Shown piece after piece: positions 46,111-57,216 of a DNA stretch of 64,000 bases (position 1 is its first letter; the number at the start of each line of letters is the position of its first letter). Below the pieces are notes generated by a model that worked only from the letters and a program-made list of their open reading frames with translations, searched no databases and had not been told where the DNA came from. The translations under genes and the position numbers were made by a program. This stretch comes from Cavia porcellus (lineage: Eukaryota; Chordata; Mammalia; Rodentia; Caviidae): positions 31,836,785 through 31,900,784 of the forward strand of contig NW_026947502.1 in NCBI RefSeq assembly GCF_034190915.1. The letters run 5' to 3'.

Positions 46111-46624
46111 TTGTGACTCTCATTGAGCAGGAAGAGGGCACAGCAGTGCAACGAGAGGTCTAGCGGGGAAGAACTGTGTATCCTTCCATACTTGGGGATC
46201 CTTTTCAGACAGAGTTTGCAGTGTAACTCCGGAACAGGGCTGTGCACTCAGCCATGATGGTGCTTGGCTCAGCTCCAGGTTCTTCCGAGAGAGCTGAACG
46301 TTTCCTGTAGGATCCCTGGTGGTGGGCTGGCTATCTCTTGTTCAGGGAATTTATGAGAATTCAGGGAGTAGGTGGGAAAAACACAAACACACACATACAA
46401 TGCATGATTGAAATAAGTTGTGAACTCACTTCCCTTCATTGTACGCTGTCTACGCTCATCTGTATAGGTATATGCAGATATATGTAGAACAGATACCAAA
46501 TAAGTGATTTAGGAGGAGTTTGACTTGATGCTAGTGATGAGTGATCTTTGTGACATCAGTTGCTTATTTTCTGGAGTAGAGGAAGAAATCTGCTTTGTAT
46601 TAGGTTGTTACTTGAGGGATTTTA
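46111..46624. other. Unique non-coding DNA
   Basis: A short aaacacaaacacacacatac run lies at about 46378. Nothing else is recognised. Confidence 0.45.
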
Positions 46625-46795
46625 TTTAGAGCAGACATCTTCATATTGCATTAGAATCACCTGCAAGGCTTATTAAAACACTGCTACCTTTGCAGTTTCT
46701 GATTCATTAGCTCTGGAGTGGATCCTGAAAATTTTATTTTTCACAAATTCTAAGGGATCATCATATTTTGAAAATCACTGATCTTAAGAAAGGAG
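46625..46795 (+). mobile_element. MER5A-like hAT-Charlie MITE relic
   Basis: The left part reads ttgcattagaatcacctgca followed by aggcttattaaaacactgct. The centre has gatcctgaaaattttatttt, and the right end has tgaaaatcactgatctta. The first part matches the MER5A left end well; the right end is diverged. Confidence 0.75.
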
Positions 46796-47799
46796 TGTGT
46801 TAGTTTTGGTGGGTGACTCAAAACTTCCTTGAGTCTGAAAATCTATCACTCCTGCCTCTGATAGAATGAAAGATTTCTGGGTATTCATGAAACCATTTCC
46901 TTGTTTTGAGAAAGAAGCCAGAGCCTTCTGTAATTTGGGAAGTGCCAGCTTTCTGCCACTTCTGTGTGGTGAGTGTTTTGTGAGTTTACAGATTCATTTA
47001 TCGGGCATCTACTAGCATCTGCTTCGTACCCAGCCATGGGCATGACACATCTTTAACATCAGAAAAGACTCTTGGAGACAGTGTGGCTAGCACTATTTAA
47101 TCTAAGAAGAGGTGGAAACACTTCTTGGTGCCAGTTGGGCTGCCAGTGTGGACGTGTAAAGAATGAATGCAGTACTTGCCATGGGGACGCTGTTCATCTT
47201 TGACCCTGGACCTACTTTAGTCTCAAGGAACACTGAGCCCCTCTAGAAAAGCCAGGTGCTTCCCTTAAAGACTATGAGTCACAACGAACTCCCTAGGCTG
47301 AATGTGTTGGCAACTGGACATTAGCCTTTTCCCCTTGGGGACAAATCTGTGTCCTGATTGCTGCATGTAACCACACATCATGTGACCTAGTGTCTGTCTT
47401 GCACCTACTTGCCACCAAAGCTGGACTTTAAGAACTTGTGGGAAGTTTCTTCTCACAGATAAGTCAGTCTCGGAGTTTTGGTGAGGACAAGGAGCGGTCC
47501 AGACATGGATAGTACCTGAAGGGATGTCGGAAGGTGAGTGAGACCCCCTGGATTCCTGCAGTGTGGTTTCAAGGAAGTCCCTTCCCTGATCTTAGCTTCT
47601 TTCTCTGTCAAATGAGGTATGCTAACACCTCTTGTCACACAGGATGTCTCAGTGGAGCCCTGTGCTTAATTTCACACAAATGGTGGCAGGCATTCAGGAT
47701 GACAGGCAGCACCTATAAAATCTGTAGTGAGGTTTGGGTGTCCACTGGGGTTGAGGATTAGGAGGCTGGAGCCTCCCAGGGAAGAGCAAGGCCAGCTCT
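46796..47799. other. Unique non-coding DNA with possible MIR traces
   Basis: A weak sense MIR-like order lies at about 47565-47700 (gcttctttctctgtcaaatg, taacacctcttgtcacacag). No gene is supported. Confidence 0.4.
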
Positions 47800-47985
47800 G
47801 AAATGGATTTGAGAGGCAGATTGAGGAGCTGGGTTCAGATCCCTGCTGTACAACTTCACCAACCTAGGGATCAAGGAGCATGCTTCATCTCACCCAGCCT
47901 CGCCTGGAAAAGGAAGACAGCTAATGCCCAGCTCACTGGGTGCCACAGTGCTCACCAGTACTTACTGTATTAAAGAGTTTCTTAA
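47800..47985 (+). mobile_element. MIR SINE relic
   Basis: Sense MIR: ggagctgggttcagatccct, gctgtacaacttcaccaacc, and ctgggtgccacagtgctcac followed by cagtacttactgtatt. The central part is diverged. Confidence 0.7.
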
Positions 47986-49011
47986 TGGTGGCGATGATGC
48001 CGGAGCATACTGAGGTAGCCTCAGATGCTGGCCAGAGGAGCAGGGACCTGGACTTCCCTCCTTAGCATGCCCATGCTTCCTGCTCATGGCCAGCTGGCCC
48101 ACAGTTGCATGTAATCGAGTAAAGATCCAAGGAATGCTTATCAAGATGAGGTGGCTTATGAGGCTCTTCTGGTGTCTGGTTAGTTTTTAATTTAATTTTC
48201 TATTTTTTTAAATCAGAGGAATGTATATTCACAGTCAAGAAGCAAAAAGCTTAAAATGAAAAGTTGCGGCCACTGCCCCATACCTCTCCTCATTTCTTAC
48301 TTTTAGAAGTAACTCTTTTTATTTCTTCTTTGAGTTGTTTTTGGTATTTACCATATATCTAATATTCACAGTTTTAATGTGCCATATAACATTGTGGGAC
48401 CACAGGGGCTTTTTGGCTCCTTTACAGAGTTTTTACACATATGGTACCTGACTTGCTCCTTCATTTTCTTAGTTTTTGTGTGTTTCTGTTCTTGATTTTC
48501 TTTCCTCTTTAAAATATTTTAGTTGACATTTGTACATGTTTAGAATACATTATTGTAATTTTATCCATGTATACCACATGCAATTAGGGTAATTAGCATT
48601 TCTATTTCCATAGATATTATCATTTCTATCATTCAAACTTCTCTTTCTGTAGTTAATCTGAAATCTATAATTAATTGTTGTATACTGTAATTTCCCTACT
48701 ATGCTACGTAACACTATAATTACCTCTCTGTTTTGAGACCCATTATCCTGCTTTTTACTGTCTCTTTCTCATTTCTTTCCTATTGCCTACTGAGCTCTAA
48801 TTTATTTTCTATGTGATCTGCTTTTTTAGTTTCTAGAAATAAATGAGAACATGAAATATTTGTCTGTATGTTCTTGCTTACTCACTTAATAATGTCCTCC
48901 AGTTTTGCTTATGTTTTCACAGATGACAGAATGTTACCTTTTTGATGGCTGAATAACATTCCACTGTGCATTATATATCATATCATAAAATCTATAGATA
49001 AATATCTTGAT

Positions 49012-49200
49012 TAAAACTGGGAGTAGTGGCACACATTTGTAATCCCAACATTAAGTGAAGCTGAGTCAGGAAGACTGAGAATTCAAGTCCCATCTGAACA
49101 ACTTAGATCCTGTATCAAAAGAAGAAGGGCTAGAGGTATAATTCAGTGGTAGTATAGCCTGGGTCTGATCTCAAGTACTGCAAAAATTGTAAAACAAATA
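49012..49200 (+). mobile_element. B1-dID-like dimeric SINE inside L1
   Basis: The B1-type arm (gggagtagtggcacacattt, gtaatcccaacattaagtga) is joined by an A/G-rich linker to an ID arm (agaggtataattcagtggta, gatctcaagtactgcaaaaa) and an A-rich tail. L1 sequence resumes on both sides. Confidence 0.85.
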
Positions 49201-49341
49201 ATTGGTTGAGTCCATATCTTAACTATCGTGAATAGTGCTGCAATAAACATGGGTGTGCAGCTATATTTTTGATGCAATAATCTCATTTCCTTTGTCTGTC
49301 TACCTGGTACTGGGATGGCTAAATCATATGGTAATTGTATA

Positions 49342-50033
49342 TTCAGTGTTATTTTTTTATGTGTGTGTTTTTATTTTAAAGAGAATAAAGCCAAGCAAAA
49401 CAAAACAGAACAAAGCCAATCAAAACAAAACAGTGCAAGTAAAACAGGACTTCAAAACAAAACCAATAATGGTTACCATAATGCCTCTTGTTTTCAAAAT
49501 AGCTGCAGGTACCTTTGAACACAGTAAAAATCAAACTAAACAGTACAGACTAAAATTAGTAAAAACAAAACAATGGATGCAATAAAGAACTTCAAGATAA
49601 CAGTAAATCCAAAATGGCTACCATAGAGAAAACAATAAAACCCAACCCAACAAAACAATGAAGTGATACAGGATTTCAAGATATAGGGAATCAACAATGG
49701 CCACCACCTTCAGAAGGAGATTCTCCCATTGTGATTGTTATCCTCTGAATAGGTGATCAGAAAACTGGCTTTAGGCCTGTAAAGTCAGTGAGACACTAAA
49801 CACTACAAGAATTAAGTTGTATTTTACCTCAGTAGCTATCATCGCAGCCTGTGTTCCTCTGGATCAGCCAGTTGCTTAAGGCATGGTATGAGGGTTTGGG
49901 GCCAGCTCTTCTTGTCTCCCAGCCTATGCACCAAAGAAGCTGGTATCTGGTTCTGCCCTGAGCGGCCCACACATGGTGCCGACTTACAGGGAGGGCTTGC
50001 TCCTTGTTGACTTCTTGTTCCTATCTTCAGTGT
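49342..50033 (-). mobile_element. Diverged HAL1-like LINE fragment inside L1 (copy B)
   Basis: A 9-bp direct repeat, ttcagtgtt, lies at 49342-49350 and 50025-50033, and L1 sequence is contiguous across the two copies (cagtgttttgaggaact). The insert 49351-50024 contains degenerate units like those in the nested LINEs (aataatggttaccataatgc, then aaaatggctaccatag and caatggccaccac). Its right part, 49720-50024, has no recognised counterpart, so it may be a different subfamily or carry extra sequence. Confidence 0.6.
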
Positions 50034-50134
50034 TTTGAGGAACTTCCATAATGGATGGACTCATTTACATTCCCATCAACAGTATATGAGTTCTCCTTTT
50101 TCTGCACCCTCCCAAGTATTTATTATTGTCTTTT

Positions 50135-50219
50135 ATTTTATATTTGCAGTACTGAGAATTGAACCCAGGGCCTTGCACAGGCTTAGTAAGTGCTCTGACA
50201 CTGTTATATCCCCAACCTG
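50135..50219 (-). mobile_element. ID SINE inside L1 with target-site duplication
   Basis: Reverse ID: cagtactgagaattgaaccc, agggccttgcacaggcttag, and cactgttatatccccaac. A 12-bp perfect direct repeat, ttattgtctttt, flanks it at 50123-50134 and 50220-50231. L1 sequence continues on each side. Confidence 0.93.
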
Positions 50220-50820
50220 TTATTGTCTTTTTATAATGGACATTCTAATTAGGGTAAGATGATTCCTTTCTGTAGTTTTGATTTGCATTTCTCTGATGAT
50301 CATTAGTACTGAGCACTTTTCATATGCTTATTGGCTATTCATATATCTTTTTTTGAGAAATTTCTATTCGGATAGTTGCCCATTTTTAATCAAGTTGATT
50401 TTTTTTCTGTTGGCTTGTTTTAGTCTTTGATATATTCTGGATAGTAATATCTTATCATATAAATATTTTGAAAGGCTTTCTCCCATTATTTTGTTGATTG
50501 TTTCATTTGTGGTGTAGAAGCTTCTTAGTTTGATAATATCTCATTTGTCAAGTTTTGCTTTGGTTGCCTGTGCTTTTATGGTCTTACTTCCCTCCCCAGA
50601 TTTTGCCTATCCTATTGTTTTAAGTGTTTTCCCTATATTTTCTTGTAGTAGTTTCAGACTTGAGTCTTACATATGAGCCTTTTGAGTTGATCTTTATATA
50701 AGGTTAGCAGTAGACGTGTTTTAATTCTGCTATGTATATCCAGGTTCCAACAACTTCATTGAGAAGACTGACCACTGTTCAGTGACATTCATGGTGCTTA
50801 GTTTTCCATTACTGGTTACT

Positions 50821-51167
50821 TTCTAATTTTGACTAAACAGGAAGTACTTGCTGCCTATGTATGAAAGCATTGGGCAGTTGTTTCCTTCTATCTGGAGGTT
50901 GCTTCCTTGGGAGTAGCTGTTCCCCTGAGGCTTCTTTTCATCCCCCACCCCTTTGAGTCCTGCTGGGTCATCTCCCGAGTTCTGTGCCTGCCTCTTGGCT
51001 TCACACACTCCCTTACTTAAGCGGCTTGTCCTCCAGTGTTTTCCAGAGGAAGGGAACAGTACATGGGAGGCAACATTTTTTGAGATCTTACCTGTCTGAA
51101 AGTATCTTTGTTTTACTTTTTTACTGGATTAATAGTTTACTGGATATAAAATTCTGTATTGAAATTC
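50821..51167. other. Unassigned, possibly LINE-derived spacer
   Basis: The right end (ttactggatataaaattctg) resembles antisense LINE ORF1-proximal sequence, but the middle is unique. This is the left flank of the copy C insertion. Confidence 0.35.
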
Positions 51168-51183
51168 CTCCCATGCTACTGTT

Positions 51184-53065
51184 TTTTTTTATTTAAAGAG
51201 AAAGAAACAAAAAAAAACATAGAGAAAAAAGGTTGAAATAATATAGAATTACAGAAAAATAAACAGTAAGAAATCACTAGTTGATAAGTTACATATTGTC
51301 ATCTTAGAAATACTTGTTCAGGTTACAAAATTAAAGCATACAAAGTGACATTCAAATAGTGACACTGCCAACAGTTCTGCTCAATGATCTAACAAAAACT
51401 TAGTAATATGGTTATCAGTCCTATACACTTGTTTTTTATCTTAATCTCTTTAAGAGATTAACATTTCATAAAGAAACAATTTAAAGAAATACAGATTTCA
51501 AAGCAAGTCCAATGGAGATCTTTACTGTGTATCTTATTGTCTCTAGTTTTCTTCCAAATAGTTGTCCCCATTTTCACACACATTGAATACATACTGCATA
51601 TTATAGAACTAATTGAATCATTACAGGATGACGAAGGCTTTTTAGGTCTTCAAGATCTGACATTGGGGAAGTCAATAATGACTACCATAATGTGTCTCAT
51701 TCTCTTTTTAGTAGCTGTCCTTATCTTTACGTATGCTGAAATTGAACTTAAGAGACTAGACTAATATCACTCTGAATAGTGAATAATAGTATTGCTAGAT
51801 TTTATATCATAAAGCTGCAGAACAGCATTGGGTTTCTTAGTGTCTCTTCTTCTTCAGAGTATCTGTTCATTACATCTTGCATTATATAATCTGTTCCCAT
51901 AAATAGTTTAAAAAATTCTTCCCATGTGTGAATTTTTAGGGAATCTGTTTTATAGAGAAAAACAGATCATAACAAGACAGCAAAAAATTCTTAGAAAAAC
52001 ATGCAGTGAAAAAAGACACATAAGACCACCATATTAGGTGATCTACCATAGTTACTATGCTTTCTCTTGTTATTTTCAATAGACTTGTCCATACCATCAG
52101 GCTTAATATAGTTAAGCATAGTATTATATAGCTATTTTTATAAAAAAAAAAACTTTGAAAACATTGTAGGACTTGAGAGCGGTTAATAATCAAAATCAGT
52201 ATGGATATCTTTTACATCTTGTCATCTTCAGAGTAATTGCCTTTACTTTTAGACTTGATACTATCAAGCATACCAAATTCGAATAAAATCAGCCAAGGCA
52301 AAACCACGATCTAACAAACAAGATTCAAATAAGATCAGTCATAGTAAGACAATGTAAGTAATACAGGGTTTCAGTTTATGTTAATAGGAAATTAAGGATA
52401 GTTAGTATGGTATAACCTGCTATTTTTGGGTTAGATGTCTGTGCCCTCAAATCTGATATGAGTGGACAGACTGGAACAAAATAAAATCAAACTGAACAGA
52501 GTGATAAGACTACTGTGACTTTTAAATCCTGATACACTATTAACAATGTCCTCTGCCTTCCTTTTTAGGCTATTTTTCACCTTTCTGCTTCTCAGGATGC
52601 TTTGTATGTTTTGGGTCTCATAGCCCCTTTAGTTTTTAGATTAGAGGGCCAGCCTGTTGTCTATCTGAGTGTTTCTGAACCTTTCTACTCCTGAGCTTGA
52701 TCTTGAGCTGTACTCCTTTACTCACTAAAGTCATAGGGTTTTTCTTCCTTCCAGCTGTGTAGTTCTACACTGCCCAAAAGTGTCATAGCTTTCCAATCTA
52801 TCTGCGACTGCTGGATGAGTTGTCCCTATTTCTCTCTGGTTTCCTGTCACATATAGCTTTGCTTTCTCATCTTTGACTTTCAGTTTATTAACCCTCTTTT
52901 GGGTTGAGTGTATTTCCCATTCAGAGTATCTCGATGGAGCCTGTCTCCTAATCTACTCTGCCTGTTTTTTTTTATTTTAGTGTATCAAGGCTATCTATAT
53001 TAAAGGGGTTATAGCTTACTGTCTCTGCCTCATGTCTGCTACTCTGCTTTAGTGCTATAATTTGT
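51184..53065 (-). repeat. Copy C 3' region built of degenerate repeats
   Basis: The region downstream of ORF1 has recurring words around accataatg, such as gactaccataatgtgtctc (about 51680), ctaccatagttactatgc (about 52043) and gttagtatggtataacc (about 52400), with intervening ttcaaa/gatact-type words. The distal 500 bp aligns with copy D and copy A (cactagttgataagttacat against cactagttaatggattacat). It is about 500 bp longer than the equivalent in copy D. Confidence 0.7.
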
Positions 53066-54036
53066 CCACCTTACTCCCTAATTCCACTGTCTGCCCCATT
53101 TATTGAGGCCTCTCTGCCACTGTTGCTGGAATCCTGGTATCCCTCTCTGGAATGTCCTTCAGTATTCTTTGTAGGGTTGGGTTGGTGCCCACAAACTCCC
53201 ACAGTTCCTCTTTGTCTTGGAAACATCTTATTTCTCCATTAATTTTGAGAGTTTTTCTGGGTACATCAGTCTTGGTTACAAATTATTTTCTTTCAGGGCT
53301 TGGACTATTTCCCCCCAGGCTCCTTTCGATTTGAGAGTTTGTGTTGGTAAGTCTGTTATTTTGACAATTTTTCCGTTGTAGGTAATCTGCTTCTTTTCCC
53401 TGGATGCTTTGAGTATTCTGTTCTTTTGGTGGATTTCTGGAATCTTATCATATGTCTGGGTGTAGATCTGTTTTGGTTGTAGGTGACTGGAGTTCTGTAT
53501 GCCTCACTTATCTATATATCATTTCTTTTTCCTATGCTTGGGAAGTTTTCCTTTATTATATCTGTGAATATTTTTTGTAGTTCATTTTTGGTTACTCTTG
53601 CTTCTTCACTCACACTTTATTCTTAAGTTATGTATCCTTTTGTCGTCTTCTAGCCTTTGAATTGTTTCTTTCTGGTTCCTCGTTATTTTCAAGAGGTCTT
53701 TTCTTTCATGATCATATATTATAAATCTCTCTTCAAGTTTCAAAAGGCTAACTTTAGTTTCTGTCAAGGCATTTTGCCAGTTTTCAATGGAGTTTTTAGT
53801 TTCCTGGTAATCTCTTTGGATCTGTTTCATGTATTCTAGGTTATGTTTAAATTCTTCATCAGAGGTTTCTCTTTCTTTTCTGATTTCCTCTGTTCTTTCA
53901 TTTGTGTTCTCTTGGGAGGGGCTTATCATTTCTTTAATTAATCTTTTTATATCTTGTCTCACTTGGATTAGAAGTACAGTTTTAAATTCGTCTATGAGAT
54001 CATGAAGGTATTTCTTTATGTCAGCTAATACTGTGT
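53066..54036 (-). pseudogene. Copy C ORF1, C-terminal part (broken)
   Basis: This is homologous to the intact ORF1 of copy D. A stretch of 118 codons (53606-53962) is open, with coiled-coil heptad texture and the motif QIQRDYQETKNSIENW equivalent to copy D residues 93-108. It then hits a TGA at about 53606, just after NLRIK at the start of the RNA-binding domain. Downstream similarity continues to about 53066 (for example the ggagttctgtatgcctcact region), so the 3' half of the gene is present but untranslatable as one frame. Confidence 0.8.
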
Positions 54037-54547
54037 CTAGTATTCAATGGTTTTTTTCATTTCCCTTCTATTTTATTTATTTATTTTTTAAAATTTTATT
54101 TAAGGAGAAAAGAAAAAAAACAGTGAAAGGGTACAAGTTATACAGATTTACAGAAAAAAAACTGAACAGTAGGAAATCACTAGTTAATGGATTACATATT
54201 GCCATCTTAGAAATAATTGTTCAAGTCACAAAATTAAAGCTTGTAGAGTGGACATTCAAACAATGATACTGCAAACAGTTCTGTTCAATGATCCAATAAA
54301 ACTCTGTGATATCATTTTTTATCTTATACACTTAAGTATACATGCAGTTATATAGTTTAGAGCACTTTCTTTTCCTCTCTTTTGTACAATGACTATTACA
54401 CATTTTGGGTTTCATTGCTCCCACGGTTCTTATTGCTTTTTTGGAAGAGAGTAAAACCAAATGTGACATAACAGAACAGAATCGGTCAAGTCAAAAGGGT
54501 GGACATAATAGATAATGTAAAAACATAATACAAGGTGATCAACAGTG

Positions 54548-55380
54548 GTTACCATAATGCCTCACACTATCTCTAATAGAATTGCCTATATCATTAGTTA
54601 TAATACAATTGAACAAAACAGTAAAGAACAAAACCGACAAAACCAAACCATTGGAGACATTGTAGGTCTTCAAAAGTAGATAAAAGTCAACGAGAATGGG
54701 CGTTATAATGAATCTCATTATCTTCACAGCTGATGCCTAAACTTTCGAACCTGATACTATCCAGCAAAACAGAATAGGGGAACATCAGTCAAAAACAAGA
54801 TGGTGAGAGTAATACAGGGCTTCAAATCGGGATAATAGAAAGTCAAAGTGGGTTACTATAATATATCCTGCTATTTTTTCCCTTTAGTTAAACGGATAAA
54901 AATAAAAAAGTAAATAATGGAGTGGAGATTGGGATAAAAGAGGGCATAACAGCGAAACAGGGCAGATCAAAACATAACCATTTAAGCAGAATAGTGTTTC
55001 ACCACCAGATAATTCCGACCCAAAAGTAGTTACCATATTGACTCTTTCCTTGAAGTCCTTGAGTATAACTTCGTATACTGTAGCATTAAGTATATCAAGA
55101 CAATGTAAAACCATTTAAGAGAATGACAGCATTACAGAGTATTTAGGATCGACTAACAGAAAATGAACAATGGTTTCTGTATAATCTCCTTGTCTTTAAA
55201 AGGGTTTTGCTTATACTATCGTACATAATAAAATCCAATAAGATACAACCTATTTAGACCATTGGAGACAGAAGAACAAAAGCTAGATGAGACTTCAAAA
55301 CAAGATGATACTAAATCAGTATTACCTATTAAGATGTCATTTTCTACAAAATAGCTGTTCCTATCATCCAATCTTCTCTG
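54548..55380 (-). repeat. Degenerate repeats spaced about 150 bp apart downstream of copy D ORF1
   Basis: On the plus strand the anchor word g-tta-c-ataat recurs at 54548 (gttaccataatgcctc), 54702 (gttataatgaatctc), 54852 (gttactataatatatcc), 55029 (gttaccatattgactc), 55173 (gtttctgtataatctcc) and 55319 (gtattacctattaag). Spacings are 154, 150, 177, 144 and 146 bp. Within units, caaaa, ttggagaca, gtaatacag and ggcttcaaa words recur. No reading frame is conserved, so the region looks like structural or non-coding sequence. Confidence 0.65.
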
Positions 55381-55417
55381 TCTCATTTCTGTTGAGCTCT
55401 TTTTCTGTCAGTAGCTG

Positions 55418-56470
55418 TCAGTTTGTCGTCTTCATTTTGTTCTCTGCTCCATTCATTGTGGCCTCCCCGCCACTATTTCTGGGTTCTTTGTATTTTTCTT
55501 TTTTTAGAGTATCCTGTAATACTCTCTGTAGAGTTAAATTGGTAGTTGCAAATTCCCCCAGTTCCTCTTTATCCTGGAAGCACCTTGTTTTTCCATCAAT
55601 TTCCAGGGACAGTTGTGCAGGATATCTCAATCTTGGCTGGAGATTATTATCTTTCAAAGCTTGAATTATTTCCCTCCACGCTCTTCGTGATTTGATGGTT
55701 TGTGCAGAGAAATCTGCTGTAATTCTGATGGGTGTTCCCTTGTAAGTGGTCTGTTTCTTGTCTCTGACAGCTTTTAATATTCTGTTCTTGTATTGAATTT
55801 CTGGAATTTTTATTATTATATGCCTGGGTGTTGTCCTGTTTGGGTTGTAGGTAGCTGGGGTCCTGTATGCCTCATACATCTGAGTATCCTTACCTTTTGC
55901 TAAATTAGGAAAATTCTCCTGGATTATTTCTGTGAGTAGCTTTTGTAGTTCACTTGTTTGTGTCCCTACTTCTTCTTTTATGTTCTTAATCCTTAAGTTA
56001 TGGCTCCTCTTATCATCTTCTTGTCTTTGTATTATTGCTGTTTGTTTCTTTGTTATTTTTAAGAAGTTTTTCATTTCATTCTCCCATATTACAAATCTGC
56101 CCTCCAGTTCAGATAGTCTGTCCTTAGTTTCTTTCAAGCTGTTATGCCAGTCTTCGATAGACTTCTTAGTTTCTTGATAGTCCCTTTGAACCTGCTTCAC
56201 GTACTCTATGCTTTCTCTGTTTTCTCCATCAATCAATTCTCCCCTCTTTTTCTGTTCTTCCATTCCACCATGTGTTTTTTCCTGGGTGATGCTTAGCATT
56301 TCTCTAACTATTCTGCATACTTCTAGCTTCAGGTCGTTGATAACTTCATTCCTGAATTGGTCTATGAAGCTCTCTATATGGCGCTTTATGTCTATTGGTG
56401 CAGTGTCCGCTATTGCCTGTTTCTCAGAATTGGGGGCCGAGGAGCCTTTCTTGTTGCTGCCTTTTCCCAT
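55418..56470 (-). CDS. LINE ORF1p-like RNA-binding protein, intact, 350 aa (copy D)
   Basis: L1 ORF1 proteins form coiled-coil trimers that coat LINE RNA and act as nucleic-acid chaperones in the cytoplasm. Visible here are a basic N-terminus (GKGSNKKGS), a long heptad-rich segment at about residues 28-150, an RRM-like domain from NLRIKNIKEE (about 158) through ENFPNLAKGKD (185-195) and PRHIIIKI (215-222), and a C-terminal domain with GTPIRITADFSAQTI (245-259), a basic RRAW (262-265) and QPRLRYPAQLS (278-288). All match the family order. Length is typical for ORF1p (roughly 340-370 aa). The start is the first ATG of an uninterrupted frame after a GC-rich leader. No ORF2 follows. Whether it is expressed is unknown. 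Confidence 0.92.
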   Translation of the reverse strand: MGKGSNKKGSSAPNSEKQAIADTAPIDIKRHIESFIDQFRNEVINDLKLEVCRIVREMLSITQEKTHGGMEEQKKRGELIDGENRESIEYVKQVQRDYQETKKSIEDWHNSLKETKDRLSELEGRFVIWENEMKNFLKITKKQTAIIQRQEDDKRSHNLRIKNIKEEVGTQTSELQKLLTEIIQENFPNLAKGKDTQMYEAYRTPATYNPNRTTPRHIIIKIPEIQYKNRILKAVRDKKQTTYKGTPIRITADFSAQTIKSRRAWREIIQALKDNNLQPRLRYPAQLSLEIDGKTRCFQDKEELGEFATTNLTLQRVLQDTLKKEKYKEPRNSGGEATMNGAENKMKTTN

Positions 56471-57216
56471 ATTCTCTGTTCCTTATATATGCAAGCTTAC
56501 ATAGGAGGCCCAGCTTCCCTCCCTGTCAGCCACAGCCTGATCGAATTGCGCTGGCTAGGTGTTCCTGCCCACTGCAGCGCACCAGGGAGTTACGGACTAG
56601 GCAGCCTATGCAGGAGTCGCCCCTCCAGGCCACCGTCAGGCTCTGGGATCTGGGTTGGGCCAGCCTACCGAATCCGCCAACAGCATCATGCAGGCCAGGC
56701 ACTTTTCACCAATCCTGTCCGAGAGGGGAATGTGTGGCTGGAGTCGCCACCGCGCCCTGCTCCTGCAGGACTGCCCGAGCCCAGAAAGTCCTCCGCTGGA
56801 GTCAAACTGTGGTAGAGTGTCAGTTTCTCTCACTCACCTCACCACAAGTCAGTGTACGCCTCCCTGCCCATCCTGTTTTCGACTCCGTTCGCAGACTCCT
56901 GTTCTCAGAGCTTCTGCGCGTCTCTCTCCTTGCCGAGCCGCTGTAGAGGCAGCCAGCCGCAGCACGGCGGGAAACCCAAATCGCGGCTTCCAATGGCGCG
57001 GGGTCTAGCCTCCACACCGAGGCTTTTCTGTTCCTGTTTTAGCACCAGGACTGCATTCCAAGTTGGTTTCTCTCAGCCAGTTCGTTCCTGAGTCAGCAGA
57101 GCATATCTCTACCGGCTTATGTCTCCTTAGTCCGCACCATTCCTGACTTCTGAACCAAGCCTTTCAGAGAGCCTCCGTAGTATCTGCTATCTGTCCGCCA
57201 TGTTCTCCCAGAAGTC
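56471..57216 (-). promoter_or_regulatory. Copy D LINE 5' UTR / presumptive internal promoter
   Basis: This GC- and CpG-rich leader lies upstream of ORF1 (for example gcgcggggtctagcc and ctgcgcgtctctctcc on the plus strand). A YY1-type motif, cgccatgtt on the plus strand at 57196-57204, is exactly 13-21 nt from the element 5' end. The human L1 5' UTR is known to hold a YY1 site near the same position that positions transcription initiation. Promoter activity here is inferred. Confidence 0.65.

Larger units (their letters stand above)
48480..50820 (-). mobile_element. L1 LINE 3' half, interrupted by three later insertions
   Basis: Reverse-strand L1 3' UTR and ORF2 C-terminal region. Landmarks include tttagttgacatttgtacat (48520), gatggctgaataacattcca (48943), gtgctgcaataaacatgggt (49235), cattcccatcaacagtatat (50070), tttgatttgcatttctctga (50277) and tttgctttggttgcctgtgc (50555). 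It is broken by a B1-dID SINE (49012-49200), a HAL1-like fragment (49351-50024) and an ID SINE (50135-50219). All ORF2 frames are broken. Confidence 0.9.

Noticed and set aside
54053..55417. Possible hidden ORF2 or second protein gene downstream of ORF1 in copy D
   Set aside because: Both strands show only short open frames (at most 82 codons). None carries reverse-transcriptase or endonuclease motifs.
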